Shown here: positions 8,733 through 17,697 of the stretch, in pieces | How the letters are laid out: each line of letters starts with the position of its first letter | How positions within the stretch are numbered: the first letter of the stretch is position 1 | Assembly (NCBI GenBank): GCA_947649875.1 | Contig: CANSTH010000006.1 | Location: 1-50,215 of the forward strand | Reading direction: 5' to 3' | Length of the DNA stretch: 50,215 bases | Source: an uncultured Parvibacter sp. | GTDB taxonomy: Bacteria; Actinomycetota; Coriobacteriia; Coriobacteriales; Eggerthellaceae | Notes under the pieces: model-generated | What the model saw: the letters and a program-made list of their open reading frames with translations, nothing else | The model's database searches: none | Told to the model about the DNA's origin: nothing | Position numbers and translations under genes: made by a program

Positions 8733-11603
8733 ATGACTTCAGAGCGCCAAAATACAAGGCGGGAAGGAGTTCCCCATTCGAAGACAATCATCGCCGCGAT
8801 CATGGTAGCGGTTTTGGTTTTGGTGGGGGTCATGCTGTCGGTCACCAGCTATCTCAGCAAATGGCTGCAAAGTACGGGCGAAGACGAGGCCCTGGCCTTC
8901 ACCGAGCAAGCGGCGCAATCAGTGGGCGAGCGTGCGCTGCTTGTCCAATCGGCCATTGGGTCGTTCACCATTGAGAGCGAGGACTTTGCTCGTATCCAGC
9001 CGGCTTTGGCGGCCCTGCAAGATTCGATGGGGTTCAGCGGCGTTGCATTCGCCGATATGGACGGCAATGGCATCACCGCTGAGGGCGCGGCTTTCAAGCC
9101 GTCCGATTTCTCGCAAGATTTGGTGATTCGCCAGGGAGGTATGGGCTACTCCGCAGCGTTCGTCAACGCCAACGGCCAGTATGCCCGCATTGCCCAAAAG
9201 CCCTTGTATTTGGAAAATCGGCAGGTGGGGGTGCTGTATGTGGAAATACCGCTCTCGTTGATGGCCACTCCCTCCATCAACGCGTTTCCCAATCATGAGG
9301 GTGCGTTCCTGTTCGATGCGGGTACCGGCGAAGTGCTGTTGGTCTCTCCGGATATGGCGAATTTCCCGCTGCCGGGTTCTTCGGCCCTGGCCTTTGTGGG
9401 AGAAGCCTTGGAGAGCTGGCAGGGAAACGCCGGGACGGCTCCCCAAAAAGATTCCGAGCGCTTTGCGAACGACATAAGCGAGGTGGAGGCGCAACTGCGT
9501 CAGAATCAACCGGTGATCGCGCTGGGCATGGTGGGGGGAAGCGAGTGCTACATTTGCCTGGCCCCTACTGGCCGCGGCGCATGGTACGTGGGCAACGTGC
9601 TTACAGTGGATTCGGTGCGCGCGGACGCTTCGGTGGTGTCCAAGGCGCTGGATGTGGCCATGGCGTTTTCGGCGCTGTGCCTGGTGCTGGGGACGGTTGT
9701 GGTTCTGCTGCTGTACTATCGGCAGGTGCGAACCCAGAACCACGAACTGAAAATGCGGCTGTACGGCGCGTTTTCCGACTTGATGGAGTTCGGGGTGTCA
9801 CTGTACTCGCCCAGCGATGAACAGCTGACCATCATTGTGGCGAAAAACAAGCGCATCTTCGGCTGCACATTGGAGGAGATGCTGGGCGACTCGTCCAACG
9901 AGGCGCGGCTGGGCATGTCGGTGCAGGGTCGCGTGTTGCTGGAGCGCATTCGCAGAGGCGCCATAGAAGAGATTTCCCGCGGCCGGTTTTCGTTTGAGGA
10001 TGCCGCTACGGGAAGGCTTCGCTATGTGGACTACTCGGTGAAGCCACTGCGCTACGAGGGCAAGGACCAGATCCTCATCGTTCTGCGCGACGACACCGAA
10101 ACCGTTACCATGGAGCTTTCCATGAAAGAGGCCATGGAGGCTGCCGAGGCGGCCAATCGGGCCAAGTCGGAGTTCCTCTCGCAGATGAGTCACGAGATTC
10201 GCACCCCCATGAACGTCATCATGGGCAAGTTGCACCTGGCGCGACGCCACGTTGACAATCCGCCCCGCATACGGGAAGACCTGGCCGATATAGAGCACGC
10301 TTCCGGCCATCTGCTGCAGCTTATCAACGAGGTGCTGGACATTTCGAAGATCGAAAGTGGAAAAGTGAATTTTGTGGACGCGCCGTTCAGCCCGCGCGAG
10401 CTGGTGTCATCCATTGACGAGCTGATCTCTCCCCAGTGCGACCAGAAACGCCAAACATATCTGAGCGATGCCTCTCGAATGGATAGCGGCATGGTGATCG
10501 GGGATGAAACCCGGCTGCGCCAGTTGCTGGTGAATCTGCTTACCAATGCGGTGAAGTACACGCCCGAGGGCGGCGAAGTGTGCTTCAGGGCCGAGGAGCG
10601 CCCCTCGCGGGCTGAAGGCTACAAAACGCTTGTGTTCACTGTATCCGACAACGGCATTGGCATGAGCCGCGAATACCTGACCCATCTCTATGAGCCGTTT
10701 GCTATGGAGGGGCGGTCGAGTGCGGAGGGCACCGGCCTGGGGCTCTCCATCGTAAAAAGCCTGGTGAACGCTATGAACGGCTCGATAGAGGTTGAGTCGA
10801 AGCTGGGGGAGGGCACGAAGTTCACGGTGGTGATCGACAAGCGCATCGCCGTTGAAGTGCCTCCCTGCGGCATTGCCGGCGATCCTGGTGCGGCAGTGAC
10901 CTATTCGGAGCTGAGGCAGTGGGGGCGGGGGGAAGATGAGAAGCCGGCGGCAGCGAAGGGCGCAAGCCGGCTGGGCGATCGTGGCGGCGCGGATGTCGCG
11001 CCGTCTAGCTCAGCGGATAAGGAGCTGTCGGACGTTGCGAGGAAGCAGCACGGCCTTGGTTCGCCGAATGGCTGCCAAGCGGCTGATGTGACGGCGCTTG
11101 ACGCGGCCGAAACCCTGCAGGCCAATGCGCCCGATGCTGCGGCAACTTCGCCGGACCCTCCGGTTGCAAACGATGCCCCGAGCGCTCCTCTTCCGCGATT
11201 CGCCGGCGTGCGCGTGCTGCTGGCGGAGGACAGCGAGCTGAATGCCGAGATAGCTATTGAGATTCTGAAGGAAGAGGGCATTGCAACCGAATGGGCCCAC
11301 GATGGCCAGGAAGCGGTGGAAATGTTCGAGGCTTCGGCACCGCAGTATTACGATGCGGTGTTGATGGACGTGCGCATGCCCCGCATGAACGGCTGCGAGG
11401 CGGCACGGGCTATTCGCGCCTCTCGTCATGCAAACGCCGCCACCGTCCCCATTCTGGCCATGTCGGCAAACGCCTTTTCCGATGATGTGGCCGCATCGTT
11501 GCGGGCGGGTATGAACAATCACCTGTCCAAGCCCATAAACGTCGAGCAGCTGATGAGCGCCTTGGCCGATGCCCTCGGGGTCGGTGACAAGGAGGCGCAT
11601 TGA
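8733..11603 (+). CDS. Membrane hybrid histidine kinase with receiver domain
   Basis: This is about 956 residues from the ATG at 8733, which has AAGG at a suitable distance; an ATG at 8727 and a far upstream one at 8592 are in frame but poorly placed. The order is a transmembrane helix (IIAAIMVAVLVLVGVML), an extracytoplasmic sensor of roughly 270 residues of the Cache/periplasmic type, a second helix (VAMAFSALCLVLGTVVVLLL), a PAS-like segment and HisKA with His487 in QMSHEIRTPMN. Then come HATPase_c with DNGIGMS and GTGLGLS, an Ala-rich linker of about 110 residues, and a receiver with phospho-acceptor Asp879 in LMDVRMPRMNG and the conserved SKPIN lysine. It would sense an external ligand; the output partner is not in this window. 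Confidence 0.9.
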   Translation: MTSERQNTRREGVPHSKTIIAAIMVAVLVLVGVMLSVTSYLSKWLQSTGEDEALAFTEQAAQSVGERALLVQSAIGSFTIESEDFARIQPALAALQDSMGFSGVAFADMDGNGITAEGAAFKPSDFSQDLVIRQGGMGYSAAFVNANGQYARIAQKPLYLENRQVGVLYVEIPLSLMATPSINAFPNHEGAFLFDAGTGEVLLVSPDMANFPLPGSSALAFVGEALESWQGNAGTAPQKDSERFANDISEVEAQLRQNQPVIALGMVGGSECYICLAPTGRGAWYVGNVLTVDSVRADASVVSKALDVAMAFSALCLVLGTVVVLLLYYRQVRTQNHELKMRLYGAFSDLMEFGVSLYSPSDEQLTIIVAKNKRIFGCTLEEMLGDSSNEARLGMSVQGRVLLERIRRGAIEEISRGRFSFEDAATGRLRYVDYSVKPLRYEGKDQILIVLRDDTETVTMELSMKEAMEAAEAANRAKSEFLSQMSHEIRTPMNVIMGKLHLARRHVDNPPRIREDLADIEHASGHLLQLINEVLDISKIESGKVNFVDAPFSPRELVSSIDELISPQCDQKRQTYLSDASRMDSGMVIGDETRLRQLLVNLLTNAVKYTPEGGEVCFRAEERPSRAEGYKTLVFTVSDNGIGMSREYLTHLYEPFAMEGRSSAEGTGLGLSIVKSLVNAMNGSIEVESKLGEGTKFTVVIDKRIAVEVPPCGIAGDPGAAVTYSELRQWGRGEDEKPAAAKGASRLGDRGGADVAPSSSADKELSDVARKQHGLGSPNGCQAADVTALDAAETLQANAPDAAATSPDPPVANDAPSAPLPRFAGVRVLLAEDSELNAEIAIEILKEEGIATEWAHDGQEAVEMFEASAPQYYDAVLMDVRMPRMNGCEAARAIRASRHANAATVPILAMSANAFSDDVAASLRAGMNNHLSKPINVEQLMSALADALGVGDKEAH

Positions 11604-11722
11604 GTTTTCATGGTCTGCGGTAAACCGCCATTGACATGGGTGTTGTAGCCATGCGAGCCAATCCTGCCGGCAAAACCTGCCCCCGCCTGGGGCGGCTCGG
11701 CGGCCCATGGCCGATAAGAGGT

Positions 11723-11728
11723 ATACTA
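11723..11728 (+). promoter_or_regulatory. Possible -10 box of serS
   Basis: TATACT lies about 53 bases before the serS start codon in otherwise GC-rich DNA. No convincing -35 is visible at 17 bases spacing, so this is only a suggestion. Confidence 0.3.
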
Positions 11729-11780
11729 TTCGGCTACCACGTATTTGTCCGTTCTGTTCTCAAGCGATGAAGGAGATCCC

Positions 11781-13073
11781 ATGCTGGACATTAAGTTTGT
11801 TCGCGAAAACCAAGAGGCGGTGGCCGAGGCCATGCGCAACCGCAATGCTGCGTGGGACGGCTCCGCGTTTTCCGAGCTGGACGAAGAGCGCCGCAGCGCC
11901 ATCCAGGAGGAGGAAGCGCTGCAGGCCGAGCGCAACGCTGCTTCCAAAGAAATCGGTCGCATGATGGGCCAGGGGCTCAAGGAAGATGCCGAAGCGGTGA
12001 AGGAGCGCGTGCGCGCTATCAACGACGAGCTGGCCGAGGTGAGCCGCCGCCGCGAGGTTGCCGACAATGCATTGCGCGACCTGCTGCTGGCCACCCCCAA
12101 TATGCCCGATGCCACCACGCCGGTGGGCAAAGACGAGAACGACAATCCCGAGGTGCGCCGTTGGGGCACTCCGCGCGATTTTGCCGCCGAGGGTATGGAG
12201 GCGAAGGCCCATTGGGATTTGGGCCCCGAGCTTGGCATCATCGATTTCGAGCGTGGCGTGAAGCTGGCGGAGAGCCGCTTCTACGTGCTGGGGGGTCTTG
12301 GTGCCCGCCTCGAGCGAGCGCTGATCAGCTTCATGCTGGATCAGCACGTGAGCCGTGGCTACAAGGAATGGTGGGTGCCGGCCATGGCCAACGCCGCCAC
12401 TCTCACCGGAACGGCCCAGCTGCCCAAGTTCGAGGAAGACCTGTTCAAAACCACCGGCGGCCTATACCTTATCCCCACGGCGGAGGTTCAGCTGACCAAC
12501 CTGCATGCCCAAGAAACCCTTGATGCGGCCGATCTGCCGCTGTACTACACCGCCTTCACCCCCTGCTTCCGCGAGGAGGCGGGCAGTGCCGGGCGCGACA
12601 CCCGCGGCATCATTCGCGTGCACCAGTTCTCCAAGGTGGAAATGGTGAAGTACGCCACCCCGGAAACAGGCTTCGACGAGCTGGAGAAAATGGTGGAAGA
12701 CGCCGAGAATATCCTGCAGAAGCTGGAGCTGCCTTATCGCGTGATCAGCCTGTGCACCGGCGACATTGGGTTCTCGTCCGCCAAAACCTACGATTTGGAA
12801 GTATGGCTGCCCTGCTACAACGGCTACAAGGAAATTTCCTCTTGCAGCTGCTGCACCGATTTCCAGGCGCGTCGCGCCAACATCCGCTACAAGGACCCCG
12901 AGAACTTCAAGGGCTCGCGCTATGTGTACACCCTGAATGGCTCGGGACTGGCAGTTGGCCGCACTATGGCCGCCATTCTGGAGAACTACCAGCAGCCCGA
13001 TGGCACGGTGAAGGTGCCCGATGCGCTGGTGCCCTACATGGGCGGTGTGACCGTGATCGGCCCCGAGGCTTAG
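11781..13073 (+). CDS. serS: Seryl-tRNA synthetase
   Basis: This 430-residue class II aminoacyl-tRNA synthetase charges tRNA-Ser in the cytoplasm. The N-terminal [14 protein letters not shown] starts the long coiled-coil arm (about 1-105). The catalytic core follows, with [13 protein letters not shown], class II motif 2 [20 protein letters not shown] and motif 3 [19 protein letters not shown]. The length is standard. AAGGAG at 11770-11775 fixes the ATG at 11781. It is followed by a terminator, so it is probably transcribed alone. Confidence 0.97.
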   Translation: MLDIKFVRENQEAVAEAMRNRNAAWDGSAFSELDEERRSAIQEEEALQAERNAASKEIGRMMGQGLKEDAEAVKERVRAINDELAEVSRRREVADNALRDLLLATPNMPDATTPVGKDENDNPEVRRWGTPRDFAAEGMEAKAHWDLGPELGIIDFERGVKLAESRFYVLGGLGARLERALISFMLDQHVSRGYKEWWVPAMANAATLTGTAQLPKFEEDLFKTTGGLYLIPTAEVQLTNLHAQETLDAADLPLYYTAFTPCFREEAGSAGRDTRGIIRVHQFSKVEMVKYATPETGFDELEKMVEDAENILQKLELPYRVISLCTGDIGFSSAKTYDLEVWLPCYNGYKEISSCSCCTDFQARRANIRYKDPENFKGSRYVYTLNGSGLAVGRTMAAILENYQQPDGTVKVPDALVPYMGGVTVIGPEA

Positions 13074-13084
13074 ATTCTTCGAGG

Positions 13085-13119
13085 GGAGGGCGGGGCCTTG
13101 CGGCCTTCGCCCTCCTTTT
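13085..13119 (+). terminator. Rho-independent terminator after serS
   Basis: GGAGGGCG and CGCCCTCC enclose an inner GGCC/GGCC stem with a TTGC loop, and TTTT follows. It lies 12 bases after the serS stop. Confidence 0.8.
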
Positions 13120-13134
13120 GCGTTAAGGCAGTCC

Positions 13135-14838
13135 ATGACACCCACCAAGCGAAAAAAACCCGAGAAGCAGCCCCAGCAGCCAAAGCGCCCTTCTGTTGCG
13201 AAGAAGGGGCGCGCGGCAGCGCCTGCGTCCGACGAGCCGAAATCGATGGCATCGGCCGAGGGTCTGGCAACCGGTAGCGTATCGGCTGGTAGGGCCGGCA
13301 AATCGTCCGAAAAGACTCCGAGGGGGTTTCTGGGGCGCTTACAAAAGGGCCGGCGCGCCAAGAATGCCTCTCAAGATGCATCGGCAATGCTCGCTGCTGA
13401 CCACGGCGGGGAAGAAAGCGCTCCTGCCGACGATTCGCTGTCGGCTTTCGAGGAGTTCGCAACGGTGGATTTGGCCGATGGCGCTCTGTACAGCGGCTCC
13501 GAGCTGTCAACGGAGGACATCTTCCAGCAAGAAGACCGCGTGGGCGAGGATCCCTTGGCCGATCGGGAGACAAAGCGCGCAGGTGAGGCCACGGCTTCTG
13601 GCGGCGCAGCTGACAACCTGTTGCCCCGCAATGCGGTATCTGCCGTTATGGGGGCGGACGCGATGGGCGATTTGCGCCCTGCATCGTATGGCGGCAAGGT
13701 GGCCGATGCGGCTGCGGGGAGCACCGGCAAGGATTCTGGCGGCTCTGCGGCTTCCGGAGGCAGTGGCGCTGGCAAGGGCAATGATGATACCGGTCAAGCC
13801 GATGGAGCCGGCGCAAGAGCCGATAATGGGGTTGCAGGCAATGCACCCGTGAGCGCCGAGGGCGTTTCATCGGGGACGTCTGCAGCGGCGGGCCCGGCCG
13901 AGATAACCGATGAAGAGCGTGCTGCCTTCTATTCGGCGGTGCCCCAGCAGCGGCCCGAAGAGCCCGAGGGGAAGGGCTCCAGGCGCCCCAAGCGCAAAGG
14001 GAAGGTGGCGGCCGCTAAAGCGGGGGTCGGCAAGCGCGGCAATCCTCGGGCGGAGGTGGTTGGGGCGGGCGGCGAAGCGAAAGGTTCCGCCGCTGCTTCC
14101 ACGGCAAGGGGGGCTTCTCGCGTAAAGAAAACGGCGCCTCCTCGCAAGGTGTCGGTGGGGTTTGTGGTCAAAGTTGTGATCGTTGCGGTACTGGTGCTGG
14201 CGGTGGCCTTGGCCGTGGCAGCTGTGGTGGCTTTCAACCAGGTGCGCAATGGCGGCGATGATGCCCAGGACTTCCAGGGCACCTGGTATCTGAACGGCAC
14301 CAACGTTCCCGTGGAGGTAACCGCTGATGAGATTGTGCTTACCAGCGATGTTGCCTACGGCTATCAACTGGATGCCGCCGACAAAACCATTGAGTTGAAG
14401 TTCGGCAACCTTAAGGGCGGGGGCAGCTACCTGTTCTCTTTGAACCGGCAGCAGCTGATGATCGTTGACGGGAAAACAAGCGGCGAAGAGCTGCTGCCGG
14501 ACTTCTTCTGGACAATCCAGGCGCTTCTTGCCCAGGTGCGCGGCGATGACGAGTATCCCCTTCCCCAGATGGAAAACGCCACCTACCTCAACAGGGCTCC
14601 TGCGCCGGGAAGAGCAGTGACCGATGCTTCAGCTGCCGGAAACGGCCTGCTGGCAAATGGGGAAGGCGCATCCGATTCCGGCGGCGGCGATTCAGCTGGC
14701 AATGCAAGCGGAAGTGCGGATGGCGCAAGCTCGGGCGGGGACGGTTCGAGCGATGGTGCGAACAGCTCCAGTGTGAGTGGGGACGGCACGAGCGGAACTG
14801 CTGATTCCGGTGCTGGCGATTCGGGCGATGGCGAATAG
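13135..14838 (+). CDS. Single-pass membrane protein with long disordered arms, function unknown
   Basis: This is a 567-residue protein. Residues 1-340 are low-complexity, rich in Lys, Ala, Gly, Ser and Asp, with basic patches. One transmembrane helix (VVKVVIVAVLVLAVALAVAA, near 345-365) follows. Then comes a compact domain of about 120 residues starting GTWYLNGTNVPVEVTADEIV and containing YLFSLNRQQLMIVDGK. The tail of about 80 residues is Ser/Gly/Asp-rich. The folded part resembles lipocalin-like or DUF domains on Gram-positive surface proteins, but I cannot name it. AAGG seven bases before the ATG is a weak ribosome-binding site. The next gene overlaps it by 11 bases, so the pair is likely translationally coupled. 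Confidence 0.72.
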   Translation: MTPTKRKKPEKQPQQPKRPSVAKKGRAAAPASDEPKSMASAEGLATGSVSAGRAGKSSEKTPRGFLGRLQKGRRAKNASQDASAMLAADHGGEESAPADDSLSAFEEFATVDLADGALYSGSELSTEDIFQQEDRVGEDPLADRETKRAGEATASGGAADNLLPRNAVSAVMGADAMGDLRPASYGGKVADAAAGSTGKDSGGSAASGGSGAGKGNDDTGQADGAGARADNGVAGNAPVSAEGVSSGTSAAAGPAEITDEERAAFYSAVPQQRPEEPEGKGSRRPKRKGKVAAAKAGVGKRGNPRAEVVGAGGEAKGSAAASTARGASRVKKTAPPRKVSVGFVVKVVIVAVLVLAVALAVAAVVAFNQVRNGGDDAQDFQGTWYLNGTNVPVEVTADEIVLTSDVAYGYQLDAADKTIELKFGNLKGGGSYLFSLNRQQLMIVDGKTSGEELLPDFFWTIQALLAQVRGDDEYPLPQMENATYLNRAPAPGRAVTDASAAGNGLLANGEGASDSGGGDSAGNASGSADGASSGGDGSSDGANSSSVSGDGTSGTADSGAGDSGDGE

Positions 14839-15256
14839 AGAACGTGGGCCTGTTGCGCCGCTTGTGGTAGAGCGGGTGCAGTTTGGCGCTGCCCGCATGA
14901 CGCTGCTAGTGCGCATGGCCCCCGAGGCCCAGACCACCACGGCTCAGCTGGTGCAGAGGCTGCTTCACCGCTACCCCGACCTCCCCCATCATGCTTGCGT
15001 GAACGATGAGGGCCCGTATTTTGCGGCGGTAATGGACCATACCGGCATGGCTCATTTGTTGGAGCACCTGATAATCAGTCAACAGCTGCGCCTGCTGCCC
15101 GATGCGGAGCCGGCCCCTGTGCTGTGCGGCAGCACGGCCTGGGTCTGTCGTGCGGAAGGACGCGCCCGCATCGAAGTGAGCTTTGTCGACGACATCATTG
15201 CTCTCAAGGCGTTGCGCAACGCCTTGGCCGACCTTTTCGCCTGCTTTTCCGAGTAG
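14828..15256 (+). CDS. Uncharacterised protein with weak cyanophycin synthetase N-domain resemblance
   Basis: This 142-residue soluble protein starts at the ATG overlapping the previous stop by 11 bases (MANRERGPVAPLVVERVQF). The segment around HHACVNDEGPYFAAVMDHTG then MAHLLEHLIISQQLR resembles the N-terminal domain of cyanophycin-synthetase-like ligases (a C-x-N-x-x-x motif followed by a T-x-x-AHLLEHL helix). It also superficially recalls the HxxEH of M16 peptidases, but the spacing and fold context differ. There is no ligase domain, so any enzymatic role is doubtful. The start upstream at 14777 is rejected because it lies inside the preceding gene. Confidence 0.6.
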   Translation: MANRERGPVAPLVVERVQFGAARMTLLVRMAPEAQTTTAQLVQRLLHRYPDLPHHACVNDEGPYFAAVMDHTGMAHLLEHLIISQQLRLLPDAEPAPVLCGSTAWVCRAEGRARIEVSFVDDIIALKALRNALADLFACFSE

Positions 15257-15361
15257 CCGCGCGCTCCCAACGTTTCGTCAACTTCTCAAGCTGTTGCTGC
15301 CAGCGGGCAGCAGCTTGTCTATAATGGAGGGACGGTACATTCGAATTTATAGGAGGCAGTT

Positions 15362-16033
15362 ATGGCCAACAAATTCACAATCTTCGTTTTGGGCGGGCTG
15401 GCCGGCGCGCTTGGCGCCCTGCTTTTGGCTCCCAAGAACGGCGCGCAGACGCGTCAAATGGTGGCCGAGAAGGCCAACGATGCCTTTACTACGGCCCAGC
15501 AGTGGGGCAACGAGGCCAGCACCCAGGCCCAGGAGGCCTTCAAGCAGGCCACTGAAAAGGGGCAAGAAGTGGTGGAGAACCTCACCGCTCGAGGCCAGGA
15601 AGTAGCCCAAGAGGTGGCAACTGGCGCTCAGAGTGCCATGGACGCCGCCCAGGCGAAAGTGCAGGAGGCCACTGCGGCTGTGAAGCCGGCCTTCACCGAC
15701 AAGAACGATGACCTGCGCGACAAGATTGAAGCTGCGCGCGCTCGCATTGCCGCTCAGGTGCAGAAGAACGCTGAAGAGTCCGCCGCTGCCATGAGTGCCG
15801 AGATTCCTGCTGCCGCCGATAAGGCCGACGACGTTGTAGACGCTGCGGCCGATAAGGCCGCCGAGGTTGCGGACAAGGCTGCCGATGCTGCCGATGCCGT
15901 TGCCGATAAGGCTGGCGAGGCTGCGGACGCTGCCGCCGACAAGGCCCACGATGCCATTGACGCTGCTTCTGCTGCTGCCGAGAAGGCCGCCGGCCAGGTT
16001 TCCCAGGCTGTCGAGGGAACCGACGCCAAGTAG
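15362..16033 (+). CDS. YtxH-domain protein with long Ala/Lys/Asp helix
   Basis: This 223-residue protein starts with the YtxH signature: a hydrophobic glycine-rich helix (IFVLGGLAGALGALLLAPKN) followed by GAQTRQMVAEKA. The rest is a predicted long amphipathic helix. From about residue 140 the sequence repeats ADKA-type units (AADKADDVVDAAADKAAEVA and onward), similar to LEA or apolipoprotein-like repeats. YtxH proteins are small general-stress membrane proteins of Gram-positive bacteria; the role of the tail is unknown. A strong AGGAGG precedes the ATG and a terminator follows. Confidence 0.82.
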   Translation: MANKFTIFVLGGLAGALGALLLAPKNGAQTRQMVAEKANDAFTTAQQWGNEASTQAQEAFKQATEKGQEVVENLTARGQEVAQEVATGAQSAMDAAQAKVQEATAAVKPAFTDKNDDLRDKIEAARARIAAQVQKNAEESAAAMSAEIPAAADKADDVVDAAADKAAEVADKAADAADAVADKAGEAADAAADKAHDAIDAASAAAEKAAGQVSQAVEGTDAK

Positions 16034-16092
16034 GCGCACCGCCCGCGACATTTCATCGCGACAACAACCGCATCGCTACGATGCGAACCCTC

Positions 16093-16119
16093 AAGGCCGT
16101 CCATCAGGGCGGCCTTTTT
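16093..16119 (+). terminator. Terminator after the YtxH gene
   Basis: AAGGCCGTCC and GGGCGGCCTT pair with two mismatch-free 5' and 3' arms around ATCA, followed by a T-run. It lies 60 bases after the YtxH stop. Confidence 0.8.
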
Positions 16120-16131
16120 GTGCCCGGCGCC

Positions 16132-16155
16132 CAGAACAAGCGCCTATTCTGGGCT
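16132..16155. repeat. 24-bp local repeat, copy 1
   Basis: CAGAACAAGCGCCTATTCTG followed by GGCT occurs here and again 143 bp downstream. Each copy is itself a short hairpin (CCCAGAA / TTCTGGG for this copy). Confidence 0.8.
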
Positions 16156-16274
16156 CGTTGCCCATGAGGCTTTCACTGGGGCCCAAAACCAGCAGCAATT
16201 GGCGAACAATGTATCATTTACCACTAAAAAGACTTCCAACTGGCTTGATTCCGGGTTCAATGAGGCTTTGTGGT

Positions 16275-16298
16275 CAGAACAAGCGCCTATTCTGGGCT
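16275..16298. repeat. 24-bp local repeat, copy 2
   Basis: This is an exact second copy of the 24-bp unit at 16132-16155. Confidence 0.8.
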
Positions 16299-16503
16299 TC
16301 ATGGCTTGCGGTTTCCGGCTTTGCCTTCCTCCGAGGGTGGCCGCCCAATCGTACGATTCTGTAACATCCCTTTCAGGATTATGGGGATTGGTTGCAACAG
16401 CCGTCATCATTGACCCGAACAGATATGATTTTCTTCCTGCCCACTTTGCGCCTTCTGCGGGCGGTAAAAGCGGCAGTCGAAGTGACTCGTAAAGGGGAAG
16501 CAC

Positions 16504-17697
16504 ATGGATGAGACGAGCGCGATCGTTCCGGTGGTGAACGAGGCGAACGGAGATGACGAGCCGAGCTACGTTGCCGATGTGACCGCCGAAGGCGTGCCGG
16601 TTTTCGATACAAAGGAGCTGCAAGGGCTGCGGGTGGTGATGCCCAAAGCCTCCAAGAAAGATCCCGATGCCACCAAGCGGGTGGGCAAGGTGCGCAACTT
16701 CGTGTTCCATCCCAAGGGGAAGCGCCTGGTGGGCTTTTTGGTGAAGCGCCCCGATGTGGCGTTGATGTTCCATCGCAAAGACCTTTTTGTGGGCGTGAAC
16801 GGGTTCGATATTGTGGATGGTCGCATTATGGTGCGCGATTCTGATGATGCCACCGACAAAGGTGCTTGCAAGGCGTTGGGGGTGGACCTAGACGAGTGCG
16901 TGCTGTGGATCGGGCTGCCGGTAATGTGCGACGACGGCACCGATTTCGGCCTGGTGGGCAGTGTGGAATTTAACAGTCAAACTGGCGAGGTACTCACCTT
17001 GGTAGTGGATGGCGGTGTGACTGCCAACACGTTGCTGGGCACCCGTCACATTCCCGCTAGCGAGATAAAAGGCTTCCGCTTCGGCATGGGCGCGGCCTTG
17101 AACCAGTATGAGGTGGACGACGAAGAGGACGTCATCCGCGGTGCCATTTTGGTGAACGACTCGGTGAAACAGTTGCAAACCGAGGGCGGCGTAGCGGATG
17201 CCGCCGGTGCTGCCACGGCTGTGGTGGTGGACAGGGCCAAGGATGTGTGGGAGTCCGCCAAGCCCATGATGAGCGATGCGGCCCATGCGGCCGGTGAGGC
17301 AGCTACGAAGGGTGCCTACGCCACGGGCAAGCAAATCAAGAAGGCCAGCGGCATGTTCAGCGCCTTCAAGGAGGAATACGACAAAGCCGCTGCTCCCGAT
17401 GCCCCTGCTGTCGCTGCCCTCGAGGAAGTGGAGTACGTCTACGTTGACGAAGACGGCAACGAGGTTGAGTATGTTGACGAAGATGGCAATGCCATTGAGT
17501 TCGTGGACGAGCATGGCAACCCGGTGCACCCCGATGGCACGCCCATTGAGCAACCGAAACCCCGCCCCGCTGCCAAGAAACCGGCCGCAAAAAGTGCGTC
17601 CGGTTCGATGGGCCGCAAGGCGGGTGAGCATCTTAAGAAAGCCGGCGGAATGTTCTCCGCCTTCAAAGAAGAGTACGACAAGGCCCGCCATGAGTGA
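16504..17697 (+). CDS. PRC-barrel domain protein with acidic repeat tail
   Basis: This 397-residue protein begins with two PRC-barrel-like domains (about 35-105 and 115-200). Typical strands are VGKVRNFVFHPKGKRLVGFL and DFGLVGSVEFNSQTGEVLTL. A linker then contains the motif GMFSAFKEEYDKA twice (about 280 and 385). Between the two lies a block of near-repeats of the form YVDEDGNEVEYVDEDGNAIE, which looks Ca2+- or partner-binding but is unassigned. PRC-barrels are small beta-barrels found in RimM and photosynthetic reaction centre subunits. The ATG at 16504 has GGGGAAG upstream. Its stop overlaps the next start by 8 bases. Confidence 0.82.
   Translation: MDETSAIVPVVNEANGDDEPSYVADVTAEGVPVFDTKELQGLRVVMPKASKKDPDATKRVGKVRNFVFHPKGKRLVGFLVKRPDVALMFHRKDLFVGVNGFDIVDGRIMVRDSDDATDKGACKALGVDLDECVLWIGLPVMCDDGTDFGLVGSVEFNSQTGEVLTLVVDGGVTANTLLGTRHIPASEIKGFRFGMGAALNQYEVDDEEDVIRGAILVNDSVKQLQTEGGVADAAGAATAVVVDRAKDVWESAKPMMSDAAHAAGEAATKGAYATGKQIKKASGMFSAFKEEYDKAAAPDAPAVAALEEVEYVYVDEDGNEVEYVDEDGNAIEFVDEHGNPVHPDGTPIEQPKPRPAAKKPAAKSASGSMGRKAGEHLKKAGGMFSAFKEEYDKARHE

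Larger units (their letters stand above)
16120..16500. other. Intergenic region with a local direct repeat
   Basis: This gap of about 380 bp before the PRC-barrel gene has no supported gene. It carries a 24-bp direct repeat at 16132-16155 and 16275-16298, and a shared ATGAGGCTTT at 16165 and about 16259. The promoter for the downstream pair should lie in 16380-16490, but no clear box stands out. Confidence 0.55.

Noticed and set aside
11604-11780. T-box riboswitch before serS
   Set aside because: I could not find the conserved T-box sequence or a terminator/antiterminator pair in the 177-bp leader.
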